Assembly: GCF_001424905.1 (NCBI RefSeq) | Contig: NZ_LMCU01000001.1 | Location: forward strand, 2,287,480 to 2,351,479 | Reading direction: 5' to 3' | Length of the DNA: 64,000 nt | Source of the DNA: Leifsonia sp. Root112D2 | Lineage (GTDB): Bacteria; Actinomycetota; Actinomycetes; Actinomycetales; Microbacteriaceae | In this document: positions 33,637 through 42,907 of the stretch, piece by piece | Layout of the letters: every line of letters begins with the position of its first letter | Numbering within the stretch: position 1 is the first letter of the stretch | The notes under the pieces: model-generated | The model's database searches: none | Seen by the model: only the letters and a program-made list of their open reading frames with translations | What the model was told of the DNA's origin: nothing | Position numbers and translations under genes: made by a program

Positions 33637-36600
33637 GTGTATCTGAAGAGCCTGACCCTGAAGGGGTTCAAGTCCTTCGCACAGCCGACCACATTTGCGT
33701 TCGAGACCGGCGTGACCTGCGTGGTAGGGCCCAACGGCTCGGGCAAGTCCAACGTGGTCGACGCTCTCGCCTGGGTGATGGGCGAGCAGGGCGTGAAGAC
33801 GCTGCGCGGCGGCAAGATGGAGGACGTCATCTTCGCTGGCACGTCCACGCGCGGGCCCCTCGGCCGCGCGGAGGTGACGCTCACCATCGACAACGCGGAT
33901 GGCGCCCTGCCGATCGAGTACTCCGAGGTCACGATCAGCCGCACGCTGTTCCGCAACGGCGGTAGCGAATACGCCATCAACGGTCAGAGTTGTCGCCTGC
34001 TCGACGTGCAGGAGCTGCTCAGTGACTCGGGGCTCGGCCGGGAGATGCACGTCATCGTCGGGCAGGGGCAACTCGACGCGGTGCTGCGGGCCAGTCCCGA
34101 GGAGCGCCGCGGCTTCATCGAGGAGGCCGCAGGCATTCTCAAGCACCGCAGGCGCAAGGAGAAGACCCTCCGCAAGCTCGAGGCCATGCAGACCAATCTC
34201 ACCCGACTGAGCGACCTCGCCGGGGAGATCCGCCGCCAGCTCAAGCCGCTGGGCCACCAGGCGGAGATAGCCCGTGAGGCGCAGTCGATCGCCGCGATAG
34301 TGCGCGATGCCAAGGCTCGGCTGCTGGCGGACGAGGTGGTCACGCTGCGCACGGCGCTCGACGATCATGGACGCACTGAGAGCGAGCGACACAGTGAGCG
34401 CATCGTGCTGCAGGAGCAGCTGGAACAGAAGCAGTTGCGCATAGCCCGGCTGGAGCAGGCGCAGGTGGGTGACGCCGTTGATGTGGCCCGGCGCACGAGC
34501 TTCGGCCTCGAGTCGGTGCAGGAACGGCTGCGCAATCTCTACACGCTCGCCAATCAGCGGCTCGCACTGCTCGGATCCCAGGCAGACGACGGCGAGTCCA
34601 CCCCGAGTGTCACGACCCAGATGGTCGATGACGCTCGCACGGAGGTCGAACGCCTGCGTGAGGTGGTCACCGCGGCGGAGGCGGCCTGGCAGCTGGCCCA
34701 GACGGCGACCCGCGGGGCGCGGTCCCGGCTCGACGGCATCGACGAGGAGATCGCCGCGCAGAGCGCGCTCGTCTCCCGTCACGACCTCGAGATCACCAAG
34801 CTCACCGGGCAGGCGGATGCCGCCGGCTCGCGCCTCGCAGCGGTGCGCGGCGAGGTGCTGCGGCAACAGAATGCGCTGGATGCCGCGACCGAACGTCGCG
34901 AGAGCGCGCACGCCGAATTCGTGCTGCGCGAGAGCGAGGCGGCAACGGCGGATGCCGGTGAGACCGACCTCGACGAGGCGTACGAGCTGGCGCAGAACAC
35001 GGTGTTCGAGGCCGAGGCCGAAATCGAACGACTGCGCGAGGAGCTGCATGTGCTCGAGCGCGAACGTGACGCCCTCGCCGCCCGCACCAGCGCTCTCTCC
35101 TCCGCGCTCGACCAGAAGGACGGCTCGAGCGCGCTCGTGGCGGCGAAGTTGCCGGGCATCCGTGGCCTCGTCGCCGAACACGTGCAGGTGCAGCCCGGTT
35201 ATGAGGCCGCCATAGCTGCAGCCCTCGGCACGCTGGCGGATGCCGTGCTCGCCGATGATCTGAGCGCGGGCATCGACGCCCTCCAGCGGGCAGAAGCCGA
35301 GCAGATGGGCCGCATCGAACTGCTGCTGGCAGATACCCCGCTGGCTGAGGCCGCCCGCGGCAGTCTCAAAGCCCCCGAAATCGCAACCGCTGATGACGGC
35401 GCCGTCCGCGCAACCTCCGTCGTCACCGCCCCGCCCGGCGTGCTCGGCATCCTCTCGCACGTCGTCATAGCCGACGACCTCGAGACCGCGCGGCGTCTTT
35501 GGGCCAGAGTGAAGGGCGAGCCCGCAGCATCCGTCACCGTCATCACGAAGGCGGGCGACGTGCTCAGCCGCTACGTGCTGCGCGGCGGCTCGGGAGCCAA
35601 GCGCAGTCGACTGGAGCTCGTGGCCGACCGTGACGCGGCATCCGATCGGCTGGGCGAGGTGACCTCGCTCATCGACCGCGCGAAGTTCGCGCTCGCCGAG
35701 CAGCGCGGTGTGCTTCAGGTGGCCAAGGAGCAATCGCAAGCGGCGCTGACCGCCCTGCGGGAGTTTGATTCCCGGCTGGCCGCACAGACCGAGCAGCTCA
35801 ACCGGCTGAGGGTTCAGTTCGAGGCCTCGCAGGCGGAGTCCGAGCGACTTGAGGCGTCGCTGGCGCTGGCGAGCACCGCCGTGGCCGAGGCCGAGGCCGC
35901 TGCCGAGAAGGCGAAGGGCGAGCTGCAGACGGCGTCGAGCCGGCCCCGGCCGATCCTGGATGTGAGCGCTCGAGACGCGCTCTCGGCCGAGCTGGATGCG
36001 GCGCGCGAGGCGGAGGTCGAGTCTCGGCTGGCCGTCGAGACCGCGCGCGAGCGGGTGCGGGCCGAGCAGGCTCGTGGCGAGAGTCTGGCCCGCCGTCTCG
36101 AGGCCGATCGGGCAGCGGCCGAGGAGGCAGCCCGGCGGGCGGTCATCCGCCGTCACCAGGTGGATGCCGCCACCGCCGTGATCGAGGCGCTGCCGGCCGT
36201 GCTCGACTCCGCGGATCGCTCGGTTGCCGAGGCGCGCGTCGAGCTCACGACGGCCGAGGCCCAGCGGGCGAGCCAAAACGAGGAACTGTCGAGCCTGCGG
36301 CGCGAGGAGAGCGCGCTGCGCGAGCGGCTGCAGGCCATCACCGAGAACGTGCACGGGCTGGAACTGCAGATCTATGAGAAGAAGCTGCACCTCTCCGGTC
36401 TGCTGGAGCGCGCCGGCAGCGAGCTCGGTCTCGTGGAAGACGTGCTCGTGGCCGAATACGGGCCAGAGGTGCCGGTCCCTGTGGACGATCCCGCCGGTCG
36501 AGTAGCGAGCGCCAGCGAGAGTATCGAGACCCCCGAGGCACTCGAGACCCCGGGCACCGCCGAGGCGCCCGAGACCATTCCCTTCAACCGCGAACAGCAG

Positions 36601-37248
36601 CAGTCCCGTCTCGCCAAGGCCGACCGCAAGCTCGCCCAACTTGGCCGCGTCAACCCGCTGGCGCTCGAGGAGTTCGCCGCCCTCGAGCAGCGCCACAAGT
36701 TCCTTACCGAGCAGCTCACCGACCTCACGAACACCCGCAAAGACCTGCTGACCATCATCGATGAGATCGACGAGAAGATGCAGGCGATTTTCGCCAGTGC
36801 CTTCGACGACACGCAGGCGGCGTTCGCCGAGGTTTTCCCCATTCTCTTCCCGGGCGGAACCGGCAGCATCCAGCTCACGAACCCCGACGATCTGCTCACG
36901 ACGGGCATCGAGGTCTCGGTGAAGCCCGCGGGCAAGAAGATTGAGCGACTCTCGCTGCTCTCCGGCGGGGAGCGCTCGCTGGCCGCCGTGGCCCTGTTGA
37001 TAGCGATCTTCAAGGCACGCCCCAGCCCGTTCTACATCATGGACGAGGTCGAGGCCGCGCTCGACGACTCCAACCTGGGCCGGCTGCTCACGATCTTCGA
37101 GGATCTGCGCGAAACCAGCCAGCTCATCGTCATCACGCACCAGAAGCGCACCATGGAGATCGCGGATGCCCTCTACGGCGTCTCGATGCGCCAAGACGGC
37201 GTCTCCGCCGTCGTCGGCCAGCGCGTCGCCGAGCGCGAATCCGCCTGA
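33637..37248 (+). CDS. smc: Chromosome segregation ATPase SMC
   Basis: 1203 residues. GTG 33637 follows GAGGAAAGG (33621-33629). N-terminal Walker A GPNGSGKSNVVDALAWVMGEQ, long coiled coil (~170-500), a hinge around 510-660 (PGIRGLVAEHVQ onwards), second coiled coil (~680-940), then the C-terminal head with LSGGERSLAAVAL and Walker B FYIMDEVEAALDD. Condenses and organises the chromosome with ScpAB. Residues ~953-965 arise from a dispersed repeat and sit in a Glu/Pro-rich loop before the C-head. A TACCGT box at 33593-33598 may be its -10. Confidence 0.97.
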   Translation: MYLKSLTLKGFKSFAQPTTFAFETGVTCVVGPNGSGKSNVVDALAWVMGEQGVKTLRGGKMEDVIFAGTSTRGPLGRAEVTLTIDNADGALPIEYSEVTISRTLFRNGGSEYAINGQSCRLLDVQELLSDSGLGREMHVIVGQGQLDAVLRASPEERRGFIEEAAGILKHRRRKEKTLRKLEAMQTNLTRLSDLAGEIRRQLKPLGHQAEIAREAQSIAAIVRDAKARLLADEVVTLRTALDDHGRTESERHSERIVLQEQLEQKQLRIARLEQAQVGDAVDVARRTSFGLESVQERLRNLYTLANQRLALLGSQADDGESTPSVTTQMVDDARTEVERLREVVTAAEAAWQLAQTATRGARSRLDGIDEEIAAQSALVSRHDLEITKLTGQADAAGSRLAAVRGEVLRQQNALDAATERRESAHAEFVLRESEAATADAGETDLDEAYELAQNTVFEAEAEIERLREELHVLERERDALAARTSALSSALDQKDGSSALVAAKLPGIRGLVAEHVQVQPGYEAAIAAALGTLADAVLADDLSAGIDALQRAEAEQMGRIELLLADTPLAEAARGSLKAPEIATADDGAVRATSVVTAPPGVLGILSHVVIADDLETARRLWARVKGEPAASVTVITKAGDVLSRYVLRGGSGAKRSRLELVADRDAASDRLGEVTSLIDRAKFALAEQRGVLQVAKEQSQAALTALREFDSRLAAQTEQLNRLRVQFEASQAESERLEASLALASTAVAEAEAAAEKAKGELQTASSRPRPILDVSARDALSAELDAAREAEVESRLAVETARERVRAEQARGESLARRLEADRAAAEEAARRAVIRRHQVDAATAVIEALPAVLDSADRSVAEARVELTTAEAQRASQNEELSSLRREESALRERLQAITENVHGLELQIYEKKLHLSGLLERAGSELGLVEDVLVAEYGPEVPVPVDDPAGRVASASESIETPEALETPGTAEAPETIPFNREQQQSRLAKADRKLAQLGRVNPLALEEFAALEQRHKFLTEQLTDLTNTRKDLLTIIDEIDEKMQAIFASAFDDTQAAFAEVFPILFPGGTGSIQLTNPDDLLTTGIEVSVKPAGKKIERLSLLSGGERSLAAVALLIAIFKARPSPFYIMDEVEAALDDSNLGRLLTIFEDLRETSQLIVITHQKRTMEIADALYGVSMRQDGVSAVVGQRVAERESA
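36496..36531. repeat. Dispersed Microbacteriaceae-type repeat inside smc
   Basis: The 36-nt stretch opens GGTCGAGTAGCGAGCG and closes GTATCGAGACC. It resembles the GGTCTCGATACGC...TACTCGACC palindromes I recall as abundant between genes in this family (from memory, not checked). Here it lies in frame in smc and encodes GRVASASESIET at the junction of the second coiled coil and the C-terminal head. Confidence 0.7.
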
Positions 37249-37259
37249 GCCTGCGCGAA

Positions 37260-37265
37260 TAGACT
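37260..37265 (+). promoter_or_regulatory. -10 element of ftsY
   Basis: TAGACT, 7 nt before ATG 37273, implying a leaderless ftsY transcript separate from smc. Confidence 0.45.
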
Positions 37266-37272
37266 GGGCGAC

Positions 37273-38148
37273 ATGGCAGAACGCACCCCGTGGTCCCTTT
37301 CCGGCGCACTGCGCGGCATGTTCACGAAGAAGACGATCGACGCCGAGACCTGGGATGATCTTGAGGATGCGCTCATCAGCGCCGACTTCGGCCCCGACAT
37401 CACCGATGCTGTCGTCTCCGAACTGCGCGCCAAGGTCGACCGCTTCAAGACCACCGACCCCGCAGATCTGCAACGGATGCTGCGCGAGAGCCTCGAAGAG
37501 CGCCTCTCCAAGCTGAATCCCACGCTCAAGCTCACCGACCGCCCCGCCGTTGTCATCGTCGTGGGCGTCAATGGCGTCGGCAAGACGACGACCATCGGCA
37601 AGTTCGCGAAGTTCCTGGGCACCTACGGCCGCAGCGTGGTCGTCGGCGCCGCGGACACGTTCCGGGCCGCAGCGGTGGAACAGCTCGCGACGTGGGCGGA
37701 TCGTGCCGGCGCGCAGATCGTGCGGCCGCAGCAGCAGGGGCAGGATCCGGCATCCGTCGCCTTTCAGACGGTCGAATTCGCCAAGACGAACGAGATCGAC
37801 GTCGCCATCATCGACACCGCCGGCCGCTTGCAGACCAAGGGCGGGCTCATGGACGAACTTGCCAAGGTGAAGCGGGTCGTCGAGAAGCAGTCGTCCATCG
37901 CCGAGGTGCTGCTCGTGCTCGACGCCACCACCGGCCAGAATGGCCTGGCCCAGGCGCAGGCCTTCATCGAGCACGCGGGAGTGACCGGCCTGGTGCTCAC
38001 GAAACTCGACGGCTCAGCCAAGGGTGGCTTCGTGCTGGCCGTGCAGGAGAAAACCGGCATCCCCATCAAATTGGTCGGCCAGGGCGAGGGCATCAACGAC
38101 CTCACCGGCTTCACCCCGCACGTCTTCGTGCAGCAACTCGTGGGTTAG
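37273..38148 (+). CDS. ftsY: Signal recognition particle receptor FtsY
   Basis: 291 residues: the NG GTPase core without the long acidic A-domain seen in E. coli. GVNGVGKTTTIGKFAKF (G1), DTFRAAAVEQLATW, IIDTAGRLQTKGGLMDEL (G3) and TKLDGSAKGG (G4) are intact. Docks SRP-ribosome complexes at the membrane. A short amphipathic N-terminus (SLSGALRGMFTKKT) probably gives membrane contact. Followed by a DUF2004 gene and ffh. Confidence 0.97.
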   Translation: MAERTPWSLSGALRGMFTKKTIDAETWDDLEDALISADFGPDITDAVVSELRAKVDRFKTTDPADLQRMLRESLEERLSKLNPTLKLTDRPAVVIVVGVNGVGKTTTIGKFAKFLGTYGRSVVVGAADTFRAAAVEQLATWADRAGAQIVRPQQQGQDPASVAFQTVEFAKTNEIDVAIIDTAGRLQTKGGLMDELAKVKRVVEKQSSIAEVLLVLDATTGQNGLAQAQAFIEHAGVTGLVLTKLDGSAKGGFVLAVQEKTGIPIKLVGQGEGINDLTGFTPHVFVQQLVG

Positions 38149-38157
38149 GAGACACCG

Positions 38158-38658
38158 ATGGCCATCGAGCATGACTACTTCGGCATCATCGACGAAGACG
38201 CGTCCGGCGCCCTGAGCTGGTCGGATGTCGTCGAGCTCGCCGAGCAGCCCGTCACCGTGGAACTCACGGCAGACGATGAGAGCGCCGTCAGCGAGACGGC
38301 GCTCAATTCGGCCTCGGCGATGCTGCTCGCGGTGGAAGGTTTCGACGCGCGTGCCCGAGACGCGCTGATCGCCCAGCTCTCTGAGCGGGGCTCCGCCACA
38401 TCGAACTACATCGACACCCACATGGACGAGATGGGGGAGAGCCTGCTCGACCTGCTCGTGCACAACTCCGGCGATATTCCCATGGACGTGCTGCGGTCGC
38501 TGCAACTCGCGCGCATCGCTCTCTACCCCGAGCGTGACGACGAGGGCGAGGCCTTCGCGGTCTTCGACTACTCGATCAGCCCCGAAGACGTTCAGTACCT
38601 GCTCATGGTGAGCTTCGACATCCGTGGCAGCGTCGTGGCCATCGAGATGGAGAACTGA
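38158..38658 (+). CDS. DUF2004 domain protein
   Basis: 166 residues, acidic, no membrane segment. Matches the DUF2004 family (N-terminal beta strands, then SNYIDTHMDEMGESLLDLL and a C-terminal FDISIRGSVVAIE-like strand). ATG 38158 is preceded by TTAGGAG at 38145-38151. It lies 9 nt after ftsY and before ffh. Function unknown; co-expression with ftsY is likely. Confidence 0.75.
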   Translation: MAIEHDYFGIIDEDASGALSWSDVVELAEQPVTVELTADDESAVSETALNSASAMLLAVEGFDARARDALIAQLSERGSATSNYIDTHMDEMGESLLDLLVHNSGDIPMDVLRSLQLARIALYPERDDEGEAFAVFDYSISPEDVQYLLMVSFDIRGSVVAIEMEN

Positions 38659-38669
38659 GCCGGGCAGGT

Positions 38670-38675
38670 TAAACT
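38670..38675 (+). promoter_or_regulatory. -10 element of ffh
   Basis: TAAACT, 9 nt before ATG 38685, no ribosome site between. Confidence 0.4.
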
Positions 38676-38684
38676 GGCTGCACC

Positions 38685-40259
38685 ATGGCTACTTTCGGAA
38701 CTTTGTCTGACCGTCTCGCAGACACCTTCAAGAACCTTCGCACCAAGGGCAAGCTTTCGGCGGCGGATGTCGATGGCACCGTTCGCGAGATTCGTCGCGC
38801 GCTGCTCGACGCCGACGTCTCGCTCGATGTCGTCAAGGCGTTCACCGCCACGGTGCGCGAGCGCGCGCTCAGCGACGAGGTCAACAAGGCGCTGAACCCT
38901 GCACAGCAGGTGGTGCAGATCGTCAACGAGGAGCTCATCACGATTCTGGGCGGCCAGCAGCGCCGGCTGGAGTTCGCGAAGAAGCCGCCGACGGTCATCA
39001 TGCTCGCCGGCCTGCAGGGAGCCGGTAAGACCACCCTGGCGGGCAAGCTGGCCAAGTGGCTGGCGAAAGACGGCCACACGCCCGTTCTCGTCGCCGCGGA
39101 CCTGCAGCGCCCGAATGCGGTCACGCAGCTGCAGGTGGTCGGTGAGCAGTCCGGCGTTCCCGTGTATGCGCCTGAGCCCGGCAACGGGGTCGGCAACCCG
39201 GTGAAGGTCGCCCGCGACGCCGTGAAGTTCGCCGAGCAGAAGCTCTACGACGTCGTCATCGTCGATACGGCCGGCCGTCTCGGCGTCGATGCCGAACTCA
39301 TGAAGCAGGCGGCAGACATCCGCAAGGCGGTCGATCCCGACGAGGTGCTCTTCGTCATCGACGCCATGATCGGGCAGGATGCCGTCGCGACGGCGAAGGC
39401 GTTCCAGGACGGCGTGGACTTCACCGGTGTCGTGCTCACCAAGCTCGACGGTGACGCGCGCGGTGGTGCCGCGCTGTCCGTGGCATCCATGACGGGGCGC
39501 CCGATCATGTTCGCGTCGACGGGTGAGGGTCTCGATGACTTCGAGCCGTTCCACCCCGACCGCATGGCCAGCCGCATTCTCGATCTCGGAGACGTGCTCA
39601 CCCTTATCGAGCAGGCGCAGGGTGCCTTCGACGAGGAGGAGGCGCGCGCGGTCGCCGAGAAGTTCGCGACAGACACCTTCACGCTCGACGACTTTCTGAA
39701 GCAGATGCAACAGCTGCGCAACATGGGCTCCATCAAGAAGATGATGGGCATGTTGCCGGGCGCCGGTGGCATGAAGCAGCAGCTCGAGAACTTCGACGAG
39801 AAGGAGATCGTGCGCACCGAGGCGATCATCCAGTCGATGACGAAGACCGAGCGCACCAATCCGAAGCTGCTGAACGGATCGCGCCGCCTGCGTATTGCCC
39901 GCGGTTCCGGAATGACCGTCACCGAGGTGAACCAGCTCGTCAACCGCTTCGAGCAGGCCGCGAAGATGATGAAGACCGTCGCGAAGGGCGGGATGCCCCA
40001 GGTTCCGGGCATGGGCCCGATTCCCGGCGCGGGATTCAGTGGCGGCCGCGGCAAGCAGCAGGCCAAGAAGAAGGGTTCGCGCTCGGGAAACCCGGCCAAG
40101 CGGGCGGCAGAGAACGCGGCGCTCGCGTCGGGGGAGAAGCCCGCGGGCAGCGCGGTTGCCGCCGGTTCAGGCTTCGGACTGGGCGGCTCGAAGAATGCCG
40201 CGAAGGGCGCTCCGAGCGAGGAAGAACTCGCCACGCTGCAGAAGTTCCTCGGGCGCTGA
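38685..40259 (+). CDS. ffh: Signal recognition particle protein Ffh
   Basis: 524 residues. N and GTPase domains: AGLQGAGKTTLAGKLAKWL (G1), VDTAGRLGVDAELM (G3), TKLDGDARGGAALS (G4). The Met-rich M domain (~325-440, LKQMQQLRNMGSIKKMMGMLPG) binds 4.5S RNA and signal peptides. The last ~80 residues are Gly/Lys/Ala-rich and low complexity, an actinobacterial extension. Converges on the ABC transporter block 21 nt later. Confidence 0.97.
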   Translation: MATFGTLSDRLADTFKNLRTKGKLSAADVDGTVREIRRALLDADVSLDVVKAFTATVRERALSDEVNKALNPAQQVVQIVNEELITILGGQQRRLEFAKKPPTVIMLAGLQGAGKTTLAGKLAKWLAKDGHTPVLVAADLQRPNAVTQLQVVGEQSGVPVYAPEPGNGVGNPVKVARDAVKFAEQKLYDVVIVDTAGRLGVDAELMKQAADIRKAVDPDEVLFVIDAMIGQDAVATAKAFQDGVDFTGVVLTKLDGDARGGAALSVASMTGRPIMFASTGEGLDDFEPFHPDRMASRILDLGDVLTLIEQAQGAFDEEEARAVAEKFATDTFTLDDFLKQMQQLRNMGSIKKMMGMLPGAGGMKQQLENFDEKEIVRTEAIIQSMTKTERTNPKLLNGSRRLRIARGSGMTVTEVNQLVNRFEQAAKMMKTVAKGGMPQVPGMGPIPGAGFSGGRGKQQAKKKGSRSGNPAKRAAENAALASGEKPAGSAVAAGSGFGLGGSKNAAKGAPSEEELATLQKFLGR

Positions 40260-40280
40260 CGCGGGAGTAGCGCCGTCGGC

Positions 40281-42011
40281 TCAGAGCGCGGCTGCTGCCG
40301 AGTTAAGCCGGGGGATCGCCGCCAGCAGCTCGCGCGTGTACGGATCGCTCGGGTTGTGCAGCACGTCGGCGGCGTCGCCCTGCTCCACGATGCGCCCGTC
40401 TTTCATCACCAGCACCCGATCGGCGACGTGGTGAATCACGCCGAGGTCGTGGCTGATGAACAGGTACGCGACACCAGTGGTCTTCTGAATATCGGCGAAC
40501 AGGTCGAGCACCTGGGCCTGAATCGACACGTCGAGTGCGGAGACCGGCTCGTCGCACACGATGACCGCGGGTCGCGGGGCGAGCGCCCGCGCTATCGCGA
40601 CGCGCTGCCGCTGCCCGCCCGAGAGTTGCAGTGGGCGCCGCTCGAGGTGTTCTCGACCGAGGCCCACGAGCTCGAGCAACTCGACACTCTGCGCGAGAGA
40701 CTCACGACGAGAACGAACACCGGATGCGCCGAGCGCCTCGCGCAGAATCCTCGCCACCGTGTGCCGCGGATCAAAGGTGCTCAAGGCATCCTGGTAGACG
40801 GCCTGAATGCCCAGACGTGCGGCCCGCAGCGCGGGCCCGCGTAGCTCGGGCCACGCGCGGCCGCCGACCTCTATGCGTCCCTCTCCTGGCGTATCCAGCC
40901 CGAGAACCAGGCGGGCGAGAGTGGACTTGCCCGAGCCCGACTCGCCCACGATACCGAGGGTCTGGCCCCGGCGCAGGGCGAACGAGGCATTGGCCACGGC
41001 AACGTGGCTCTCGCCCGAGCGGGAACGAAACTCCTTCGACACGTGCTGCGCAGACACCACGACATCGGCGTCGCCAGCGTCACCGGTGCCACCGGCATCC
41101 ACGGCGCCCGACGACCCGCGTGGCCGAACGGTCCATGCTGCACCGGACGTGCGCTCACCGTAGGAGCTCGGCGGCTCGGGGGAGAGTCGTGTGCCTTTGG
41201 ACGCCGCCGAGGGAACCGCCTGCAGCAGCTGCCGAGTGTATGGATGCTGCGGTGAACGCAGCACTTCGCTGACGGCTCCTTGTTCGACGATGCGACCCGC
41301 CTGAACGACGAGCACGCGGTCGGCGATCTGCGAGACGACGGCGAGGTCGTGGCTGATCAGCAGCAGGGAGCGGCCTGCGTCGACAAAGCCGCGCAGCAGG
41401 GCGAGCACCTGGGCCTGCACCGTCACATCCAGCGCTGTGGTCGGCTCGTCGGCGATGATCAGTTCGGGATCCGCCGCGATGCCGGTGGCGATCAGCGCGC
41501 GCTGGCGCAGCCCGCCCGAGAGCTCCTGGGGTATCTGCCTGGCGCGTCTTCTCGCATCCGGTATGCCGACGGATGTCAGCAACTCGAGCACCCGGGCACG
41601 TCGCTCGGCCACGCTCAGGCTCGTGTGCTGGGCCAGTACTTCCTCGACCTCCTTGCCGACCTCGCGCAGCGGGTCGAGTGAGACGAGCGCATCCTGCAGG
41701 ATGAAGCCGATGCGCCGCGCACGCAGGCTGCGCCAGCCCCGCTCGCGCACACGCAGCAGGTCGATGCCGTCGAAGGAGAGCTGCGCCGCCTGCACGGTGG
41801 CGCCGTCGCCCGGGAGACCAATCACCGTTCGCGCCGTGACGCTCTTGCCCGATCCTGATTCGCCGACGATGGCGAGGCACTCGCCCCGGGCGATGGTGAA
41901 GGAGACGCCGTGCACGACCTGCGTGAACTCAGCAGAGGAGCCGAACCCGACGTGCAGATCGCGCACCGACAGCAGGGGCGAAGGCGCGCCAGAGGCATCC
42001 GCGGCGGTCAT
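40281..42011 (-). CDS. Oligopeptide-type ABC transporter, fused double ATP-binding protein
   Basis: 576 residues from ATG 42011, overlapping the permease stop by 4 nt. Two complete nucleotide-binding domains in one chain: GESGSGKSVTART / LSGGLRQRALIATG / LIIADEPTTALDV, then GESGSGKSTLARL / LSGGQRQRVAIARA / VIVCDEPVSALDV. This corresponds to DppD and DppF fused. Last gene of a four-gene import operon. A Gly/Asp-rich linker around residue 300-320 joins the halves. Confidence 0.94.
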   Translation of the reverse strand: MTAADASGAPSPLLSVRDLHVGFGSSAEFTQVVHGVSFTIARGECLAIVGESGSGKSVTARTVIGLPGDGATVQAAQLSFDGIDLLRVRERGWRSLRARRIGFILQDALVSLDPLREVGKEVEEVLAQHTSLSVAERRARVLELLTSVGIPDARRRARQIPQELSGGLRQRALIATGIAADPELIIADEPTTALDVTVQAQVLALLRGFVDAGRSLLLISHDLAVVSQIADRVLVVQAGRIVEQGAVSEVLRSPQHPYTRQLLQAVPSAASKGTRLSPEPPSSYGERTSGAAWTVRPRGSSGAVDAGGTGDAGDADVVVSAQHVSKEFRSRSGESHVAVANASFALRRGQTLGIVGESGSGKSTLARLVLGLDTPGEGRIEVGGRAWPELRGPALRAARLGIQAVYQDALSTFDPRHTVARILREALGASGVRSRRESLAQSVELLELVGLGREHLERRPLQLSGGQRQRVAIARALAPRPAVIVCDEPVSALDVSIQAQVLDLFADIQKTTGVAYLFISHDLGVIHHVADRVLVMKDGRIVEQGDAADVLHNPSDPYTRELLAAIPRLNSAAAAL

Positions 42012-42907
42012 CGTGACCGCCCCTCGAGTCGCCGCTGCAGCCAGTGACCCACGACCGTGACGCTCACGACCATGAGGGTGATGGCGAGGCCGGGAAAGAT
42101 GCCGTACCACCACGATTGGCCCAGAAAGTTTCGGGCCGTCGAGAGCATGACTCCCCACGACGGTGCGGGCGGTGGCGTGCCGAGACCGATGAAGCTCAGG
42201 GCGGCGCCGGCTATCGTGGCGGTGCCGACGCCGATGGTGGCGAGCACCAGAATGGGTCGCAGCGCATTGGGCAGGATGTGCCTGAGCACGATGGCCGGCT
42301 CCCTCAGCCCGAGGGCACGCGCCGCGTCCACGTATGCGGCCTTACGGATGCCCAGCGTCTGCGCTCGCACCAGCCGGGCGAAGCTGGGAATTCCGGCCAC
42401 CCCTATCGCGATGAGCGCATTGACCGTTCCCGCGCCGCTGACGGCAATCACGACGAGGGCGAGCAGCATCTCGGGAAAGGCCAGGCCGATGTCGATGAAG
42501 CGCATGACGACGGTCTCGACGAAACGATTGCCCAGGCCGGCGAGAATGCCGAGAATCGAGCCGCCGACCACCGAGAGCGCTATGGCCCCGAAACCGAGCA
42601 TGAGCGATTCGCGGGCCCCGTAGACGATGCGACTGAACACGTCGCGGCCGTTCTCATCCGTTCCCAGCGGATGCGCCGCGCTGGGCCCCGCGAGCACGTG
42701 GGTGGTGACGGCGAGCGGGTCGCTCGTCGCGATCCACTGCGGAACTATCGTCGAGAGCGCGAGGAAGGCGAGAAAGGCCAGCGCAAGCACGACCGCGAGC
42801 GGCACGCCGACGCGAAACCGTCGCGAGCGCAGTGCCGTGGCCGGCGTCGAGACCTCCGGTGCGGCGAAGGACGAGGGCGCCTCGGTGGTGAGCAGATCGG
42901 ATGTCAT
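42008..42907 (-). CDS. Oligopeptide-type ABC transporter permease (DppC-like)
   Basis: 299 residues, about six membrane segments. The permease (EAA) loop is visible as YVDAARALGLREPAIVLRHILPNALRP, and the N-terminal DENGRDVFSRIVYGAR motif is typical of DppC/OppC. Overlaps both neighbours by 4 nt (ATGA), so the three inner genes are translated together. Confidence 0.94.
   Translation of the reverse strand: MTSDLLTTEAPSSFAAPEVSTPATALRSRRFRVGVPLAVVLALAFLAFLALSTIVPQWIATSDPLAVTTHVLAGPSAAHPLGTDENGRDVFSRIVYGARESLMLGFGAIALSVVGGSILGILAGLGNRFVETVVMRFIDIGLAFPEMLLALVVIAVSGAGTVNALIAIGVAGIPSFARLVRAQTLGIRKAAYVDAARALGLREPAIVLRHILPNALRPILVLATIGVGTATIAGAALSFIGLGTPPPAPSWGVMLSTARNFLGQSWWYGIFPGLAITLMVVSVTVVGHWLQRRLEGRSR

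Noticed and set aside
33475..37974. 1499-codon minus-strand open frame across smc and ftsY
   Set aside because: Antisense shadow of smc and ftsY; no recognisable domain.
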